Assembly: GCF_000152625.1 (NCBI RefSeq)
Contig: NZ_CH724156.1
Location: 2,534,602 to 2,598,601 of the forward strand
Direction of reading: 5' to 3'
DNA from: Roseovarius nubinhibens ISM
Lineage (GTDB): Bacteria; Pseudomonadota; Alphaproteobacteria; Rhodobacterales; Rhodobacteraceae
DNA: 64,000 bases
Positions within the stretch are counted from its first letter, which is position 1. Every line of letters starts with the position of its first letter. This document shows, piece after piece, positions 18,203 to 26,666 of the stretch. Both the position numbers and the translations under genes were made by a program. The notes below the pieces were generated by a model, which made no database searches, was not told the origin of the DNA, and saw only the letters and a list, made by a program, of their open reading frames with translations.

Positions 18203-19183
18203 ATGAAACTGAATGCATTTAAAACGGCCGTGGCCTGTGCTGCCGCACTGGTCACCGGCACAGCCGCACTGGCGGAATATCCGGATCGGCCGATCAACAT
18301 GATTATTCCTTACGGGGCCGGCGGCGCGACCGACATTTCGGCCCGCACCATTGCCGAGCCGCTGGGCGATGCGGTGGGTCAGGCCCTGGTCATGACCAAT
18401 GTCACCGGCGCGGGCGGCGCGACCGGTTCGGTCGTGGTGCAGAACGCGGCGCCCGATGGCTATTCGATGCTGTTTGCGCGGGTCGGCTCGCATTCGGTGA
18501 GCCCGGCGATGAAGGCGACCTTGCCCTATACGCTCGATGATTTCCGCTTTGTCGCGGTCTATGAGATCAACCCGGTGGCCTGTGTGGTCGCGGAAGGCTC
18601 GGACATCAAATCGATGGAGGATCTCATCGCCAAGGCCAATGAGGGCGGCGTGAGCTATTCCTCCTCTGGCGTCGGTTCGATGCTGCATTTGGCGGGCGCG
18701 ATGGTGCTCAACGCTTTCGGGATCGAGAACCCGCTCGAAGTGGCGACCCATATCCCGCAGCGTGGCGGTGGCGCGGCGGCGACCGCGGTGCTCAACGGCA
18801 CGGCGACCTTTGTCTGCACCAACACTTCGGCGCTGGCGAGCTTTGTCGCCAACAAGCAGCTGCGCCCGCTGATGGTCACCACGGATGAACCGGTGCCGGG
18901 CTTTGACGCGCCGACGGCGGCCTCGCTGGGGCATCCCGAGCTCAACCAGCTGGTGGGTTGGACCGGTCTCGCCGGTCCCAAGGACCTCGGTGATGATGTT
19001 GCGGCCAAATGGGGCGAGTGGATGGCCACGGCCGTGGCGGATGAGACCTTTTTGAAGTCGATGGAAGAGCGTGGCTCGGTCATTCGTCTGATGTCGCCGG
19101 AAGAGACCGGCGAGTTCATCGAAGGCCAGTACAACACGTTCCGCGCGTTGGTCGATAAGCTTGGGATGCGCGTCGAGGGCTAA
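18203..19183 (+). CDS. tripartite tricarboxylate transporter substrate-binding protein
   Basis: A 326-residue TctC/Bug-family periplasmic receptor with a signal peptide ending TAALA-EY. The mature N terminus, YPDRPINMIIPYGAGGATDISART, is the family hallmark and forms the loop that clamps a carboxylate. The P-loop-like GAGGATGSVVVQNAAPDGYSML also matches. First gene of a nine-gene operon. Bug proteins bind many di- and tricarboxylates, so the ligand is not fixed by family. Confidence 0.92.
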   Translation: MKLNAFKTAVACAAALVTGTAALAEYPDRPINMIIPYGAGGATDISARTIAEPLGDAVGQALVMTNVTGAGGATGSVVVQNAAPDGYSMLFARVGSHSVSPAMKATLPYTLDDFRFVAVYEINPVACVVAEGSDIKSMEDLIAKANEGGVSYSSSGVGSMLHLAGAMVLNAFGIENPLEVATHIPQRGGGAAATAVLNGTATFVCTNTSALASFVANKQLRPLMVTTDEPVPGFDAPTAASLGHPELNQLVGWTGLAGPKDLGDDVAAKWGEWMATAVADETFLKSMEERGSVIRLMSPEETGEFIEGQYNTFRALVDKLGMRVEG

Positions 19184-19214
19184 GCCCCGCTGCGCGACCT
19201 GCCTGAAAAGGCCC

Positions 19215-19237
19215 GGCCGGGCAGAGAATGCCCGGCC
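19215..19237 (+). other. intercistronic hairpin after the TctC-like gene
   Basis: GGCCGGGCA and TGCCCGGCC form a perfect 9-bp stem with a GAGAA loop, 32 nt after the stop. No T tract. A probable 3' stabiliser that raises receptor output over the membrane subunits. Confidence 0.65.
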
Positions 19238-19275
19238 ACCACCACAGCTATGCCCATAAGGGAGGGGGCAGAGCC

Positions 19276-19800
19276 ATGACAGATAAAGTCCTGCAAATGA
19301 GATTGGGAATTACCGCGCTTCTGGCGGCGATCATCCTTCTCGTCTATGGCATCCCGAACTGGGTTTCCGCACCCAGCAACGTGCCGAAAATCGTGCTCTC
19401 ACCCCTGTTCTGGCCCGAAGTTCTGGCCTGGCTCACCGGGCTCGCCGGTCTTGGCCTCATCCTGTTTTCCTGGCGCGACAAGGGCGTGGCCACTGAGGAC
19501 CGCGATCCGGCGGCCCCCGACAGTGGCGCCCGCGGCCGCAGCGGCGACACGCCGCGCCATGCCTATCTGCGCCTTGCCGCAATGGCGGTTCTGATGATCG
19601 TGATGATGTGGCTGATGCCCCGTCTCGGCATGGTCTGGACCGCGATGATCGGCTTTTTGGTGACCGCGCTGCTCATGCAGCCGCGCATCCCGATCTCAAC
19701 CCTGGTGGCCGCGATTGCCGTGCCGCTCGTTCTCTATGCCTTTTTCGCGCATGTGGCCGGTGTGGCCATTCCGCAGGGCCAATTCGTGAGGCTGCCATGA
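19276..19800 (+). CDS. tripartite tricarboxylate transporter, small membrane subunit TctB
   Basis: A 174-residue protein with four predicted membrane helices (LGITALLAAIILLVYGI, VLAWLTGLAGLGLILF, LAAMAVLMIVMMWLMP, and a last pair LVAAIAVPLVLYAFFAHV). The start is the ATG at 19276, behind GGAGGGGG. TctB is the poorly conserved small subunit that pairs with TctA. Overlaps the next gene by 4 nt. Confidence 0.88.
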   Translation: MTDKVLQMRLGITALLAAIILLVYGIPNWVSAPSNVPKIVLSPLFWPEVLAWLTGLAGLGLILFSWRDKGVATEDRDPAAPDSGARGRSGDTPRHAYLRLAAMAVLMIVMMWLMPRLGMVWTAMIGFLVTALLMQPRIPISTLVAAIAVPLVLYAFFAHVAGVAIPQGQFVRLP

Positions 19801-21329
19801 GTTTCCTAGACAGTCTGATGGCCGGGCTGGCCCTGGTCGGCAATGTAGAGGCCTTTCTGGCATTGGGTATCGGCGTGGCGATTGGCGTCGTTGGCGGGGC
19901 GATCCCCGGCATGTCGGCGACGATGGCCGTGGCGCTGACGCTGCCGTTTACCTTCACCATGACGCCGATCACCGGCATCCTGCTGCTGCTCGGCGTCTAT
20001 AAGGGCGGCATTTTCGGCGGCTCGATCCCGGCGATCCTGATCAAGACACCGGGCACGCCCGCCTCCTCGGCGACGGTGCTCGACGGCTATCCGATGGCCG
20101 AAAAGGGCGAGGCGGGCCGGGCGCTTGGCATGGCGCTCTGGGCGAGCTGCACGGCGGATCTGATCTCCAACCTTGCGCTCATTCTCTTTGCCGGGTGGCT
20201 GGCCAGTTTCGCGCTGAGCTTTCGCCCGCCCGAATTCTTCACCCTTATCCTCTTTTCGCTGACCATCATCGCCGGTGTCTCGGGCAACAGCCTGCTGCGC
20301 GGCGCGCTTTCGGCGCTCTTGGGGTTGTTGCTGGCCACCGTGGGGCTCGACCTCATCTATGGCACGAACCGCTTTACCTTTGGCGATCCCAACCTGATGG
20401 GCGGGCTCAACTTCATCGCAGTTCTCATCGGTCTCTTTGCGATCCCCGAGATCCTGTCGATGGTCTGGAACCCCGGGGCCCATGACGGGCAGGCGCGGTC
20501 GCTCGGCAAGAACTGGGTCACCTTTGCCGATTACCGCAAATCGTTCAAATCCATTGTGCGCGGCTCGATGATCGGGGTGTTCCTCGGCTCGATCCCCGGC
20601 ATCGGCGCGGCGCCCTCGGCCTTTCTCAGCTATTCCGAAGCGCGCCGCAAATCGCCGGACCGCGACAATTTCGGCAAGGGCGAGGTCGAAGGTGTGGCCG
20701 CGGCGGAAGCGGGCAACAATGGTGTGGCAGGTGCGACGCTCATCCCGCTCTTGGCGCTTGGCGTGCCGGGGGACGTGATCACCGCGATCATCGTGGGCGC
20801 TTTCATGATCCACGGGCTGCAGCCGGGGCCGATGATGTTCGTGATGAATGTGGACATCATCTATGGGCTCTTCATCGGGCTGATCGTGAGCTCGGTCTTT
20901 CTGTTTCTCGTCGGGTCGGTTGCGATCCGGGGCTTTCGGCTGGTGGCCGATATCCCGCGGGCGGTGCTGTTTCCGGCGGTGCTGATCCTGTGCGTCTATG
21001 GCGTCTATGCGGTCAACAACAACCTCTTTGACGTGGGCGTGATGTTCGCGATGGGCTGGGTCGGGTTCATGATGGCGCGCTATGACGTGCCGGCGGCCCC
21101 CTTCCTTATCGCCTTCATTCTCGGCCCGCTTCTCGAAGACAATTTCCGGCAGGCCATGCTGATGTCCGGCGGCTCGCCCGCCATCCTGTTCAGCAGCCCG
21201 ATCACCTGGTTCTTCTGGGCGCTCACCGGGATCACCGTGGCGGCGATCATCCGCGCAGGCCTGCGGGCCGCGCGCGGCGAGACCCTCCCGGGCCTGCCTG
21301 CCAAGCCGGTACAGACAAGTGAGGACTAA
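19797..21329 (+). CDS. tripartite tricarboxylate transporter, large permease TctA
   Basis: A 510-residue polytopic permease of the TctA family. The N-terminal family block VVGGAIPGMSATMAVALTLP and GGIFGGSIPAILIKTPGTP are intact, and the second inverted half repeats the theme (GSIPGIGAAPSAFLSY and ALGVPGDVITAI). The ATG at 19797 overlaps the TctB stop. It carries solute across the inner membrane using the ion gradient. The next gene starts directly after its stop. Confidence 0.92.
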   Translation: MSFLDSLMAGLALVGNVEAFLALGIGVAIGVVGGAIPGMSATMAVALTLPFTFTMTPITGILLLLGVYKGGIFGGSIPAILIKTPGTPASSATVLDGYPMAEKGEAGRALGMALWASCTADLISNLALILFAGWLASFALSFRPPEFFTLILFSLTIIAGVSGNSLLRGALSALLGLLLATVGLDLIYGTNRFTFGDPNLMGGLNFIAVLIGLFAIPEILSMVWNPGAHDGQARSLGKNWVTFADYRKSFKSIVRGSMIGVFLGSIPGIGAAPSAFLSYSEARRKSPDRDNFGKGEVEGVAAAEAGNNGVAGATLIPLLALGVPGDVITAIIVGAFMIHGLQPGPMMFVMNVDIIYGLFIGLIVSSVFLFLVGSVAIRGFRLVADIPRAVLFPAVLILCVYGVYAVNNNLFDVGVMFAMGWVGFMMARYDVPAAPFLIAFILGPLLEDNFRQAMLMSGGSPAILFSSPITWFFWALTGITVAAIIRAGLRAARGETLPGLPAKPVQTSED

Positions 21330-22094
21330 ATGACCGCAATGCGTAAGATAACCCCGTCCGAGGACGCCACGGGTACCACACCGGTGCTGCGCGTGTCGGT
21401 CTGGCGCGGCACGGCTGAGGGCGGCGCCTATGAAGAGTTCGAGGTGCCACAGCAGGACAATCAGACCATTCTCGATGTGGTGTCCTGGATCCAGCAATAT
21501 GCCGATCCGACGCTCACCTATCGGTTTGCCTGCCGGGTGGGGATGTGTGGCTCTTGCGCGATGATGGTCAATGGCAAGCCGCGCTGGACCTGCCGGACCC
21601 ATGTGAAAAAGGTGACCGAAGGCGGTGCCCTCACCATCGCGCCGCTGCGCAACCTGCCGGTGATCAAGGATCTCGCCGCCGATATGGACCCGTTTTTCGA
21701 CAAATGGGTCAAAGCGGGCGGGCACCATCACCCAAGCGCCAGCCGCCATGATCCGATGCCGGTCATCACCTCGGAGACCCCGGGCCGGGTCGAGGCCAAT
21801 GCGGGCATTGAATGCATCAACTGCTCGGTCTGCTACGCCTCCTGTGATACGGTGGCGGGCAATCCCGATTACCTTGGCCCGGCGGCGCTGCAACGGGCCT
21901 GGACGCTCTATAATGACGCGAAAGAGGCCGACCGCGAGGCGGTGCTCGACCGGGTGTCGGGGGCGGGGGGCTGTCACAATTGCCACAGCCAGGGAAGCTG
22001 TACGCTCTATTGCCCGAACGAGCTCGATCCGCTGTCGGCGATTGCCGGGCTGAAACGGGCCAGCGCCAAGCGCTTCTTTAAAGGGGGCCGGTAA
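21330..22094 (+). CDS. fumarate reductase/succinate dehydrogenase-like iron-sulfur subunit
   Basis: A 254-residue FrdB/SdhB-type subunit. The [2Fe-2S] ligands are Cys68, Cys73, Cys76 and Cys88 in FACRVGMCGSCAM...C. The C-terminal ferredoxin part has CINCSVCYASC (Cys162/165/168/172) and GCHNCHSQGSCTLYCP (Cys215, 218, 224, 228) for two further clusters. The middle insert GGHHHPSASRH is unusual. It relays electrons between the flavoprotein encoded at 22775 and the membrane anchors in between. The ATG follows the TctA stop without a gap, tying uptake and oxidation together in one operon. Confidence 0.9.
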   Translation: MTAMRKITPSEDATGTTPVLRVSVWRGTAEGGAYEEFEVPQQDNQTILDVVSWIQQYADPTLTYRFACRVGMCGSCAMMVNGKPRWTCRTHVKKVTEGGALTIAPLRNLPVIKDLAADMDPFFDKWVKAGGHHHPSASRHDPMPVITSETPGRVEANAGIECINCSVCYASCDTVAGNPDYLGPAALQRAWTLYNDAKEADREAVLDRVSGAGGCHNCHSQGSCTLYCPNELDPLSAIAGLKRASAKRFFKGGR

Positions 22095-22095
22095 C

Positions 22096-22428
22096 ATGTT
22101 GGATATGCGGCTTTATATGGCGCAGCGCCTGTCGGCGATGGCGATGGGGCCTTTTGTTCTCGTGCATATCGCGGTGATGATCTACGCGATTCAGGGCGGG
22201 CTCTCGGCCAGTGAAATCCTGTCGCGCACCCAAGGATCGGTGTTCTGGTTTCTCTTTTACGGGCTGTTCGTCGTGGCGGCGGGCCTCCACGGGGCGATTG
22301 GCCTGCGGGTCATTGCCCATGAAATGCTCGGCCTCAAGGGCTGGTCGCTGGGCGCGATCACCTGGGGCTTTGGCATTGGCGTGATTTACATGGGGGCACG
22401 GGCCGTGATGGCCGTGACGGGGCTATGA
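22096..22428 (+). CDS. fumarate reductase/succinate dehydrogenase-like membrane anchor (1)
   Basis: A 110-residue protein with three membrane helices. QRLSAMAMGPFVLVHIAVMIY resembles the first helix of SdhC/FrdC, with His24 as a possible haem ligand, and GLHGAIGLRVIAHEM resembles the ligand helix of cytochrome b anchors. It would bind quinone and perhaps haem b with the second anchor. Start one base after the iron-sulfur gene stop; its stop overlaps the next gene by 4 nt. Confidence 0.82.
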   Translation: MLDMRLYMAQRLSAMAMGPFVLVHIAVMIYAIQGGLSASEILSRTQGSVFWFLFYGLFVVAAGLHGAIGLRVIAHEMLGLKGWSLGAITWGFGIGVIYMGARAVMAVTGL

Positions 22429-22772
22429 AGGGGATGAAGACGCATCGCGATCACCCGCTCTGGCTCGCCTATGCGCTGCATCGCTTTTCGGGGCTGGCGC
22501 TGGCGATCTTTCTGCCCGCGCATCTCTATGTGCTGTCGCTGGCGCTCACCGATCCGGCGCGGCTCGACGGGTTTCTCCACTGGGCCGATCTGCCTCTGGT
22601 GAAGCTGGCCGAGTTCGGCCTCGTCTTCCTGCTGGCGGCGCATATGCTGGGCGGTCTGCGCCTGCTCGCGCTCGAGTTTCTGCCGTGGTCCGGGCCGCAA
22701 AAGAGCCTCGCGGCCAGCGTTCTCGCCGGGGCGTTCCTGATCTCGGGCCTCTTCTTTCTCAGGGCGATTTGA
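22425..22772 (+). CDS. fumarate reductase/succinate dehydrogenase-like membrane anchor (2)
   Basis: A 115-residue protein with three membrane helices. The SdhC signature is clear: HRFSGLALAIFLPAHLYVL near the N terminus, and AAHMLGGLRLLALEF in the third region, with conserved His residues for haem b. Both anchors have SdhC-like features, so the complex is likely a diheme or haem-bearing quinone-linked type. It is followed two bases later by the flavoprotein gene. Confidence 0.82.
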   Translation: MKGMKTHRDHPLWLAYALHRFSGLALAIFLPAHLYVLSLALTDPARLDGFLHWADLPLVKLAEFGLVFLLAAHMLGGLRLLALEFLPWSGPQKSLAASVLAGAFLISGLFFLRAI

Positions 22773-22774
22773 CC

Positions 22775-24538
22775 ATGACACACGCGACCGACATCGAAAT
22801 GATGGACACCGATATCCTCATCCTCGGGACCGGCGGGGCGGGGCTTTTTGCGGCGCTGCACGCGTTGCAATCGGCACCGATGGGCACGCGGGTGACGCTC
22901 GCCGTTAAGGGGCTTATCGGGAAATGCGGCTGTACGCGGATGGTGCAGGGCGGCTATAACGTGGCGCTTGGCAATGGCGACAGCGTCGAGCGGCATTTCA
23001 TGGACACGATCCAGGGCGGCAAATGGCTTCCCGATCAGGATATGGCGTGGAAGCTCTGCGAACAGGCGGTGGTGCGTATCCACGAGCTTGAGAACGAGAT
23101 CGGCTGTTTCTTTGACCGCAACCCCGATGGCAGCGTCCATCAAAAGGCCTTTGCCGGTCAGACCGCCGACCGCACGGTCCACAAGGGCGATCTTACAGGC
23201 ATCGAGATCATCAGCCGGTTGATGGAGCAGGTGCTCGCCCGGCCGGTGCAGAAACTGCAGGAACATCGCGCCATTGCGCTCATCCCGACCAAGGACGGAT
23301 CGGCGCTCTCAGGCGTGTTGTTCATCGACATGCGGACCGGCAAGTTCCGTTTCGTGCGCGCCAAGACGGTGATGATGGGGACGGGCGGCGGCCCGACCAT
23401 GTATAAATATCACACGCCCTCGGGCGACAAGACGATGGATGGCCTTGCCATGGCGCTGCGCATCGGCTTGCCGCTGCGCGATATGGAGATGGTGCAATTC
23501 CACCCCACCGGCCTCTTGGCGGGGGACCATACGCGGATGACCGGCACGGTTCTCGAAGAGGGGCTGCGCGGCGCGGGCGGCCAGCTCATCAACCATCATG
23601 ATCAACGGTTCATGTTCGATTACGACCAGCGCGGCGAACGGGCCACCCGCGATGTGGTGAGCCGCGGCATCTATGCCGAGATGCGCAAGAACAACAATCC
23701 CGAGCAGGAAGGCGTCTTCATCTCGATGAGCCATCTTGGCCCAGAGAATGTCCGCAAGAAATTCGCGGGCATGGTCAAACGCTGTGCTGACAGCGGTTTT
23801 GACCTCGCAGGCGGCAAGGTCGAGGTGGTGCCGACGGCGCATTACTTCATGGGTGGCGTGGTCGTCGATACCGAGACCCGGACCGAGCTCGAAGGGCTCT
23901 ATGTGGCGGGTGAGGACGCGGGCGGGGCGCATGGCTCGAACCGGTTGGGCGGCAATGGCGTGGCCAATTCCACCGTCTATGGCGGGGTCGCGGGCGATGT
24001 GATGGGGATGGATATCCGCCGCATGGGCGCGCTGCGCGATCCGGACCGCAACATCCTCGACCGCGAGATCGAACGGGCCAGGGCGCCGCTCTCAAAGAAG
24101 CCCGGCAACATCCTAGAGCTGCGCAAGAAATTGCAAAATGTCATGTGGGATGATGTGGGCGTCATGCGCACCGAGACCGGCATCAATCGCGGGCTATCCC
24201 AGCTCTCGGAAATCGAGGCCGAGCTGATGGAGACCGGGGTCGATGGCAGCAATCTCGCCTTCAACCTGACCTGGCATGACTGGCTCAACATGGCGTCGCT
24301 CACCGAGATTTCCGAGGTGATCGCGCGCGCCGGGCTGGCACGGGAAAATTCGCGCGGGGCGCATTTCCGCGAGGATTTCCCCGAACCCGGCGCGATGGAA
24401 GCATCGTATTTCACCGTGGCGCGCAAGGCAGGTGAGACGCTGTCGGTCAGCCGCGAGCCGGTCAAATTCACCATTGTGCGCCCCGGCGAGACGATCTTGC
24501 CCGAGGGCGAACCTGAAACACTTGTGGGAGCGAATTGA
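22775..24538 (+). CDS. fumarate reductase/succinate dehydrogenase-like flavoprotein subunit with Cys at the flavinylation site
   Basis: A 587-residue FrdA/SdhA-type flavoprotein. FAD-binding GTGGAGLFAALHA is at 18-30. Substrate-site residues are kept: His243 (QFHPTGL), Arg265 (EEGLRGAGG), the proton-shuttling Arg292 (ATRDVVSR), His356 (TAHYFMGG) and Arg390 (HGSNRLGGN). The His that carries covalent FAD in SHTVxAQGG is Cys53 here (GCTRMVQGG), and SDH-type RGEGG is RGAGG. So the enzyme either holds FAD non-covalently or uses a cysteinyl link, and its substrate is likely not plain succinate. The start is the ATG at 22775. Gene order B-C-D-A differs from usual SDH and FRD operons. It overlaps the hydratase gene by one base. 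Confidence 0.88.
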   Translation: MTHATDIEMMDTDILILGTGGAGLFAALHALQSAPMGTRVTLAVKGLIGKCGCTRMVQGGYNVALGNGDSVERHFMDTIQGGKWLPDQDMAWKLCEQAVVRIHELENEIGCFFDRNPDGSVHQKAFAGQTADRTVHKGDLTGIEIISRLMEQVLARPVQKLQEHRAIALIPTKDGSALSGVLFIDMRTGKFRFVRAKTVMMGTGGGPTMYKYHTPSGDKTMDGLAMALRIGLPLRDMEMVQFHPTGLLAGDHTRMTGTVLEEGLRGAGGQLINHHDQRFMFDYDQRGERATRDVVSRGIYAEMRKNNNPEQEGVFISMSHLGPENVRKKFAGMVKRCADSGFDLAGGKVEVVPTAHYFMGGVVVDTETRTELEGLYVAGEDAGGAHGSNRLGGNGVANSTVYGGVAGDVMGMDIRRMGALRDPDRNILDREIERARAPLSKKPGNILELRKKLQNVMWDDVGVMRTETGINRGLSQLSEIEAELMETGVDGSNLAFNLTWHDWLNMASLTEISEVIARAGLARENSRGAHFREDFPEPGAMEASYFTVARKAGETLSVSREPVKFTIVRPGETILPEGEPETLVGAN

Positions 24539-25497
24539 TGATCCCGATCGACCTGATCCAGAAAACCGCAGAAACGCTGATGGACAAGGCGGCCATCGAA
24601 ATCCCCGAGGATTACCTGCAAGGGCTGCAGGCCGCCGCCAAGACCGAGGATGGCGATCTGTCCTCCTTTGTGCTGGAGGCGATGCTCGAGAATTACAAGG
24701 CCGCCAAAGAGGATGGCCGCGCCATGTGCGGCGATACTGGCACCCCGCGCTGGTATGTGAAAATGGGCAATGACACCCGGATCGAGGGTGGTCCCATCGC
24801 GCTCGAGGCGGCGCTGCGGCGGGCCACGGCGAACCGCACGGATGGCGTGCCGCTCCGGCCCAACCGGGTGCATCCGCTGTGGCGGACCGACCACAACAAC
24901 AACGTCGGCATTGGCGCGCCCGAGATCGAATATGGCTATGAGCCAGGCGGCGAATGGATCGACCTGATCACCGTGCACAAGGGCGGGCTTTTTGGGACAG
25001 ACTACCGGATGCTCTTTCCCTCGGACGGGATCGAAGGCATCAAGCGGTTCTACCTCGACAGCCTCGTGGCCTTTGGCAAGCGCGGCCTCGCCTGTCAGCC
25101 GGCAATCATCGGTATCGGCCTTGGCGGCTGCAAGGACACCTGCATGGTGCTCGGCAAGCGCGCCGCCTGTCTGCGCACCGTCGGCAGCAAGAACAGCGAT
25201 CCCAAGATTGCCGCGCTGGAAGACGAGTTCAAAGAGCTCGGAAATTCCATCGGCATGGGCGCCATGGGCTTTGTCGGCAAGAACATGGTGATCGATTGCA
25301 ACATCGAGGTGGGCTATTGCCACACCGGCGGCATGCAGATGTCGGTTCATGCCTTCTGTCTCAGCTCGCGCCGTGCCGTGGCCCGGGTCTTTGCCGATGG
25401 CCGGGTCGAATATCGCACCGATCCCGACTGGTTCACCGATTATCAGCGCCGCGAGACGGTGGACTGGCTCGAAGGGGCGGAAGAGGTGATGGCATGA
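24538..25497 (+). CDS. class I fumarase-type hydratase, alpha subunit
   Basis: A 319-residue protein of the iron-sulfur hydro-lyase family (class I fumarase, L-tartrate dehydratase, mesaconase), N-terminal half as a separate alpha subunit. MCGDTGTP (Cys64) and GLGGCKDTC (Cys198) and GYCHTGGMQ (Cys261) are the likely [4Fe-4S] ligands. The ATG at 24538 shares its A with the flavoprotein stop (TGATG). A class II fumarase is encoded elsewhere in the window, so this hydratase is probably devoted to a fumarate analogue such as mesaconate. The beta subunit follows after an inserted CoA-transferase gene. Confidence 0.85.
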   Translation: MIPIDLIQKTAETLMDKAAIEIPEDYLQGLQAAAKTEDGDLSSFVLEAMLENYKAAKEDGRAMCGDTGTPRWYVKMGNDTRIEGGPIALEAALRRATANRTDGVPLRPNRVHPLWRTDHNNNVGIGAPEIEYGYEPGGEWIDLITVHKGGLFGTDYRMLFPSDGIEGIKRFYLDSLVAFGKRGLACQPAIIGIGLGGCKDTCMVLGKRAACLRTVGSKNSDPKIAALEDEFKELGNSIGMGAMGFVGKNMVIDCNIEVGYCHTGGMQMSVHAFCLSSRRAVARVFADGRVEYRTDPDWFTDYQRRETVDWLEGAEEVMA

Positions 25498-26666
25498 CGC
25501 CAGCCCCCGGATCCACGGCCGCGGGCGAAGGTCCGCTGGCGGGCCTCCGGGTGCTCGACCTGACCCATGTGCTCGCCGGGCCCTATGCCACCGGGCAGCT
25601 GGCGCTCATGGGGGCCGAGGTGATCCGGGTGGAACGGCCTGCGGGCGATGATTTCGTGCGCGGCCATGGCGGCACCGAAGAGATGCGCGCCGCCGGGCTG
25701 GGGGCGAGTTTTCTCAGCCAAAACAGTGGCAAACGCTCGATCACGCTCGATCTCAAGGGGGCGGGCGACCGCGCGCGTCTGCTCGATCTGGCCCGCAGCG
25801 CCGATATCATGGTCGAGAATTTCCGCCCCGGTGTCGTCGACCGTCTCGGCGTGGGCTATGACCAGATCCGCGCGGTGAAACCCGATATTCTCTACGCCAG
25901 CCTGAGCGGTTATGGCCCCGATGGGCCGCTCGCCGGGCGACCGGCCTATGACCATATCCTGCAAGGGATCAGCGGCCTCATGGCGATGACCGGCGAGGCG
26001 GCCAGCGGCCCGATGCGCGTCGGCCTGCCCATTGTCGACTATGTGGCGGGTCAGGCGTTGGTGGCGGCGCTGCTGGCGGGGCTCTTGCAGCGCGCGAGGG
26101 TGCCCGGAGAGCCGCAGCACCTGCAGATCTCGATGCTCGATGCGATGACGACGCTGATGGGGGCCTATGCGCTGCACCATGAAACCACGGGTCAGCTGCG
26201 GGGGCTGGAGGGCAACCGCGCCTTTGCCGATACGCCCTATTCAGGGCGGTTCGACTGTGCCGAGGGGGCCATCGTGATCACCGCCAACACGCCCGCCCAG
26301 GCCACCCGGCTCTGTGCGGCGCTGGGGCGCGAGGACCTGCTCGATCAGGGCGCGCCGGGGCAGGTGGCCGACAGCCTGCGAGAGATTTTCCTCGCCCGTG
26401 ACGCCGATCACTGGGAGGCGCATCTCTCCGAGGCGAATGTCCCCGCCGCGCGGGTCCGGAGCCTCGCCGAGGCGCTCGACCATCCGCAGATGAAACACAG
26501 CCCCGCCTGGCGCGATTTGCCGGTGCCGCAGCTCGGTCTGACGCTGCGCGCCCCGGCGCTGCCCTTTGCCGCGCCCTGGGGCCCCAAGACGCTGGCGCCC
26601 GTACCGACATTGGGCCAGCACACAAGTGAAATCCTAGCCGACTTGCCGAAGGAGGCCGCCTCATGA
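25494..26666 (+). CDS. family III CoA-transferase (CaiB/BaiF)
   Basis: A 390-residue CaiB/BaiF-type CoA-transferase. N-terminal LAGLRVLDLTHVLAGPYATGQLALMGAEVIRVERP and LSGYGPDGPLAGRPAYDHILQGISGLM are family blocks; the catalytic Asp is Asp182 in GLPIVDYVAGQ. The ATG at 25494 overlaps the alpha-subunit stop. Such enzymes move CoA from a donor such as succinyl-CoA to a carboxylate. Placed between the two hydratase subunits, it probably activates the hydroxy-dicarboxylate product (a malate or citramalate analogue) for cleavage by a lyase. No lyase gene is visible in the window. Confidence 0.88.
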   Translation: MTPAPGSTAAGEGPLAGLRVLDLTHVLAGPYATGQLALMGAEVIRVERPAGDDFVRGHGGTEEMRAAGLGASFLSQNSGKRSITLDLKGAGDRARLLDLARSADIMVENFRPGVVDRLGVGYDQIRAVKPDILYASLSGYGPDGPLAGRPAYDHILQGISGLMAMTGEAASGPMRVGLPIVDYVAGQALVAALLAGLLQRARVPGEPQHLQISMLDAMTTLMGAYALHHETTGQLRGLEGNRAFADTPYSGRFDCAEGAIVITANTPAQATRLCAALGREDLLDQGAPGQVADSLREIFLARDADHWEAHLSEANVPAARVRSLAEALDHPQMKHSPAWRDLPVPQLGLTLRAPALPFAAPWGPKTLAPVPTLGQHTSEILADLPKEAAS

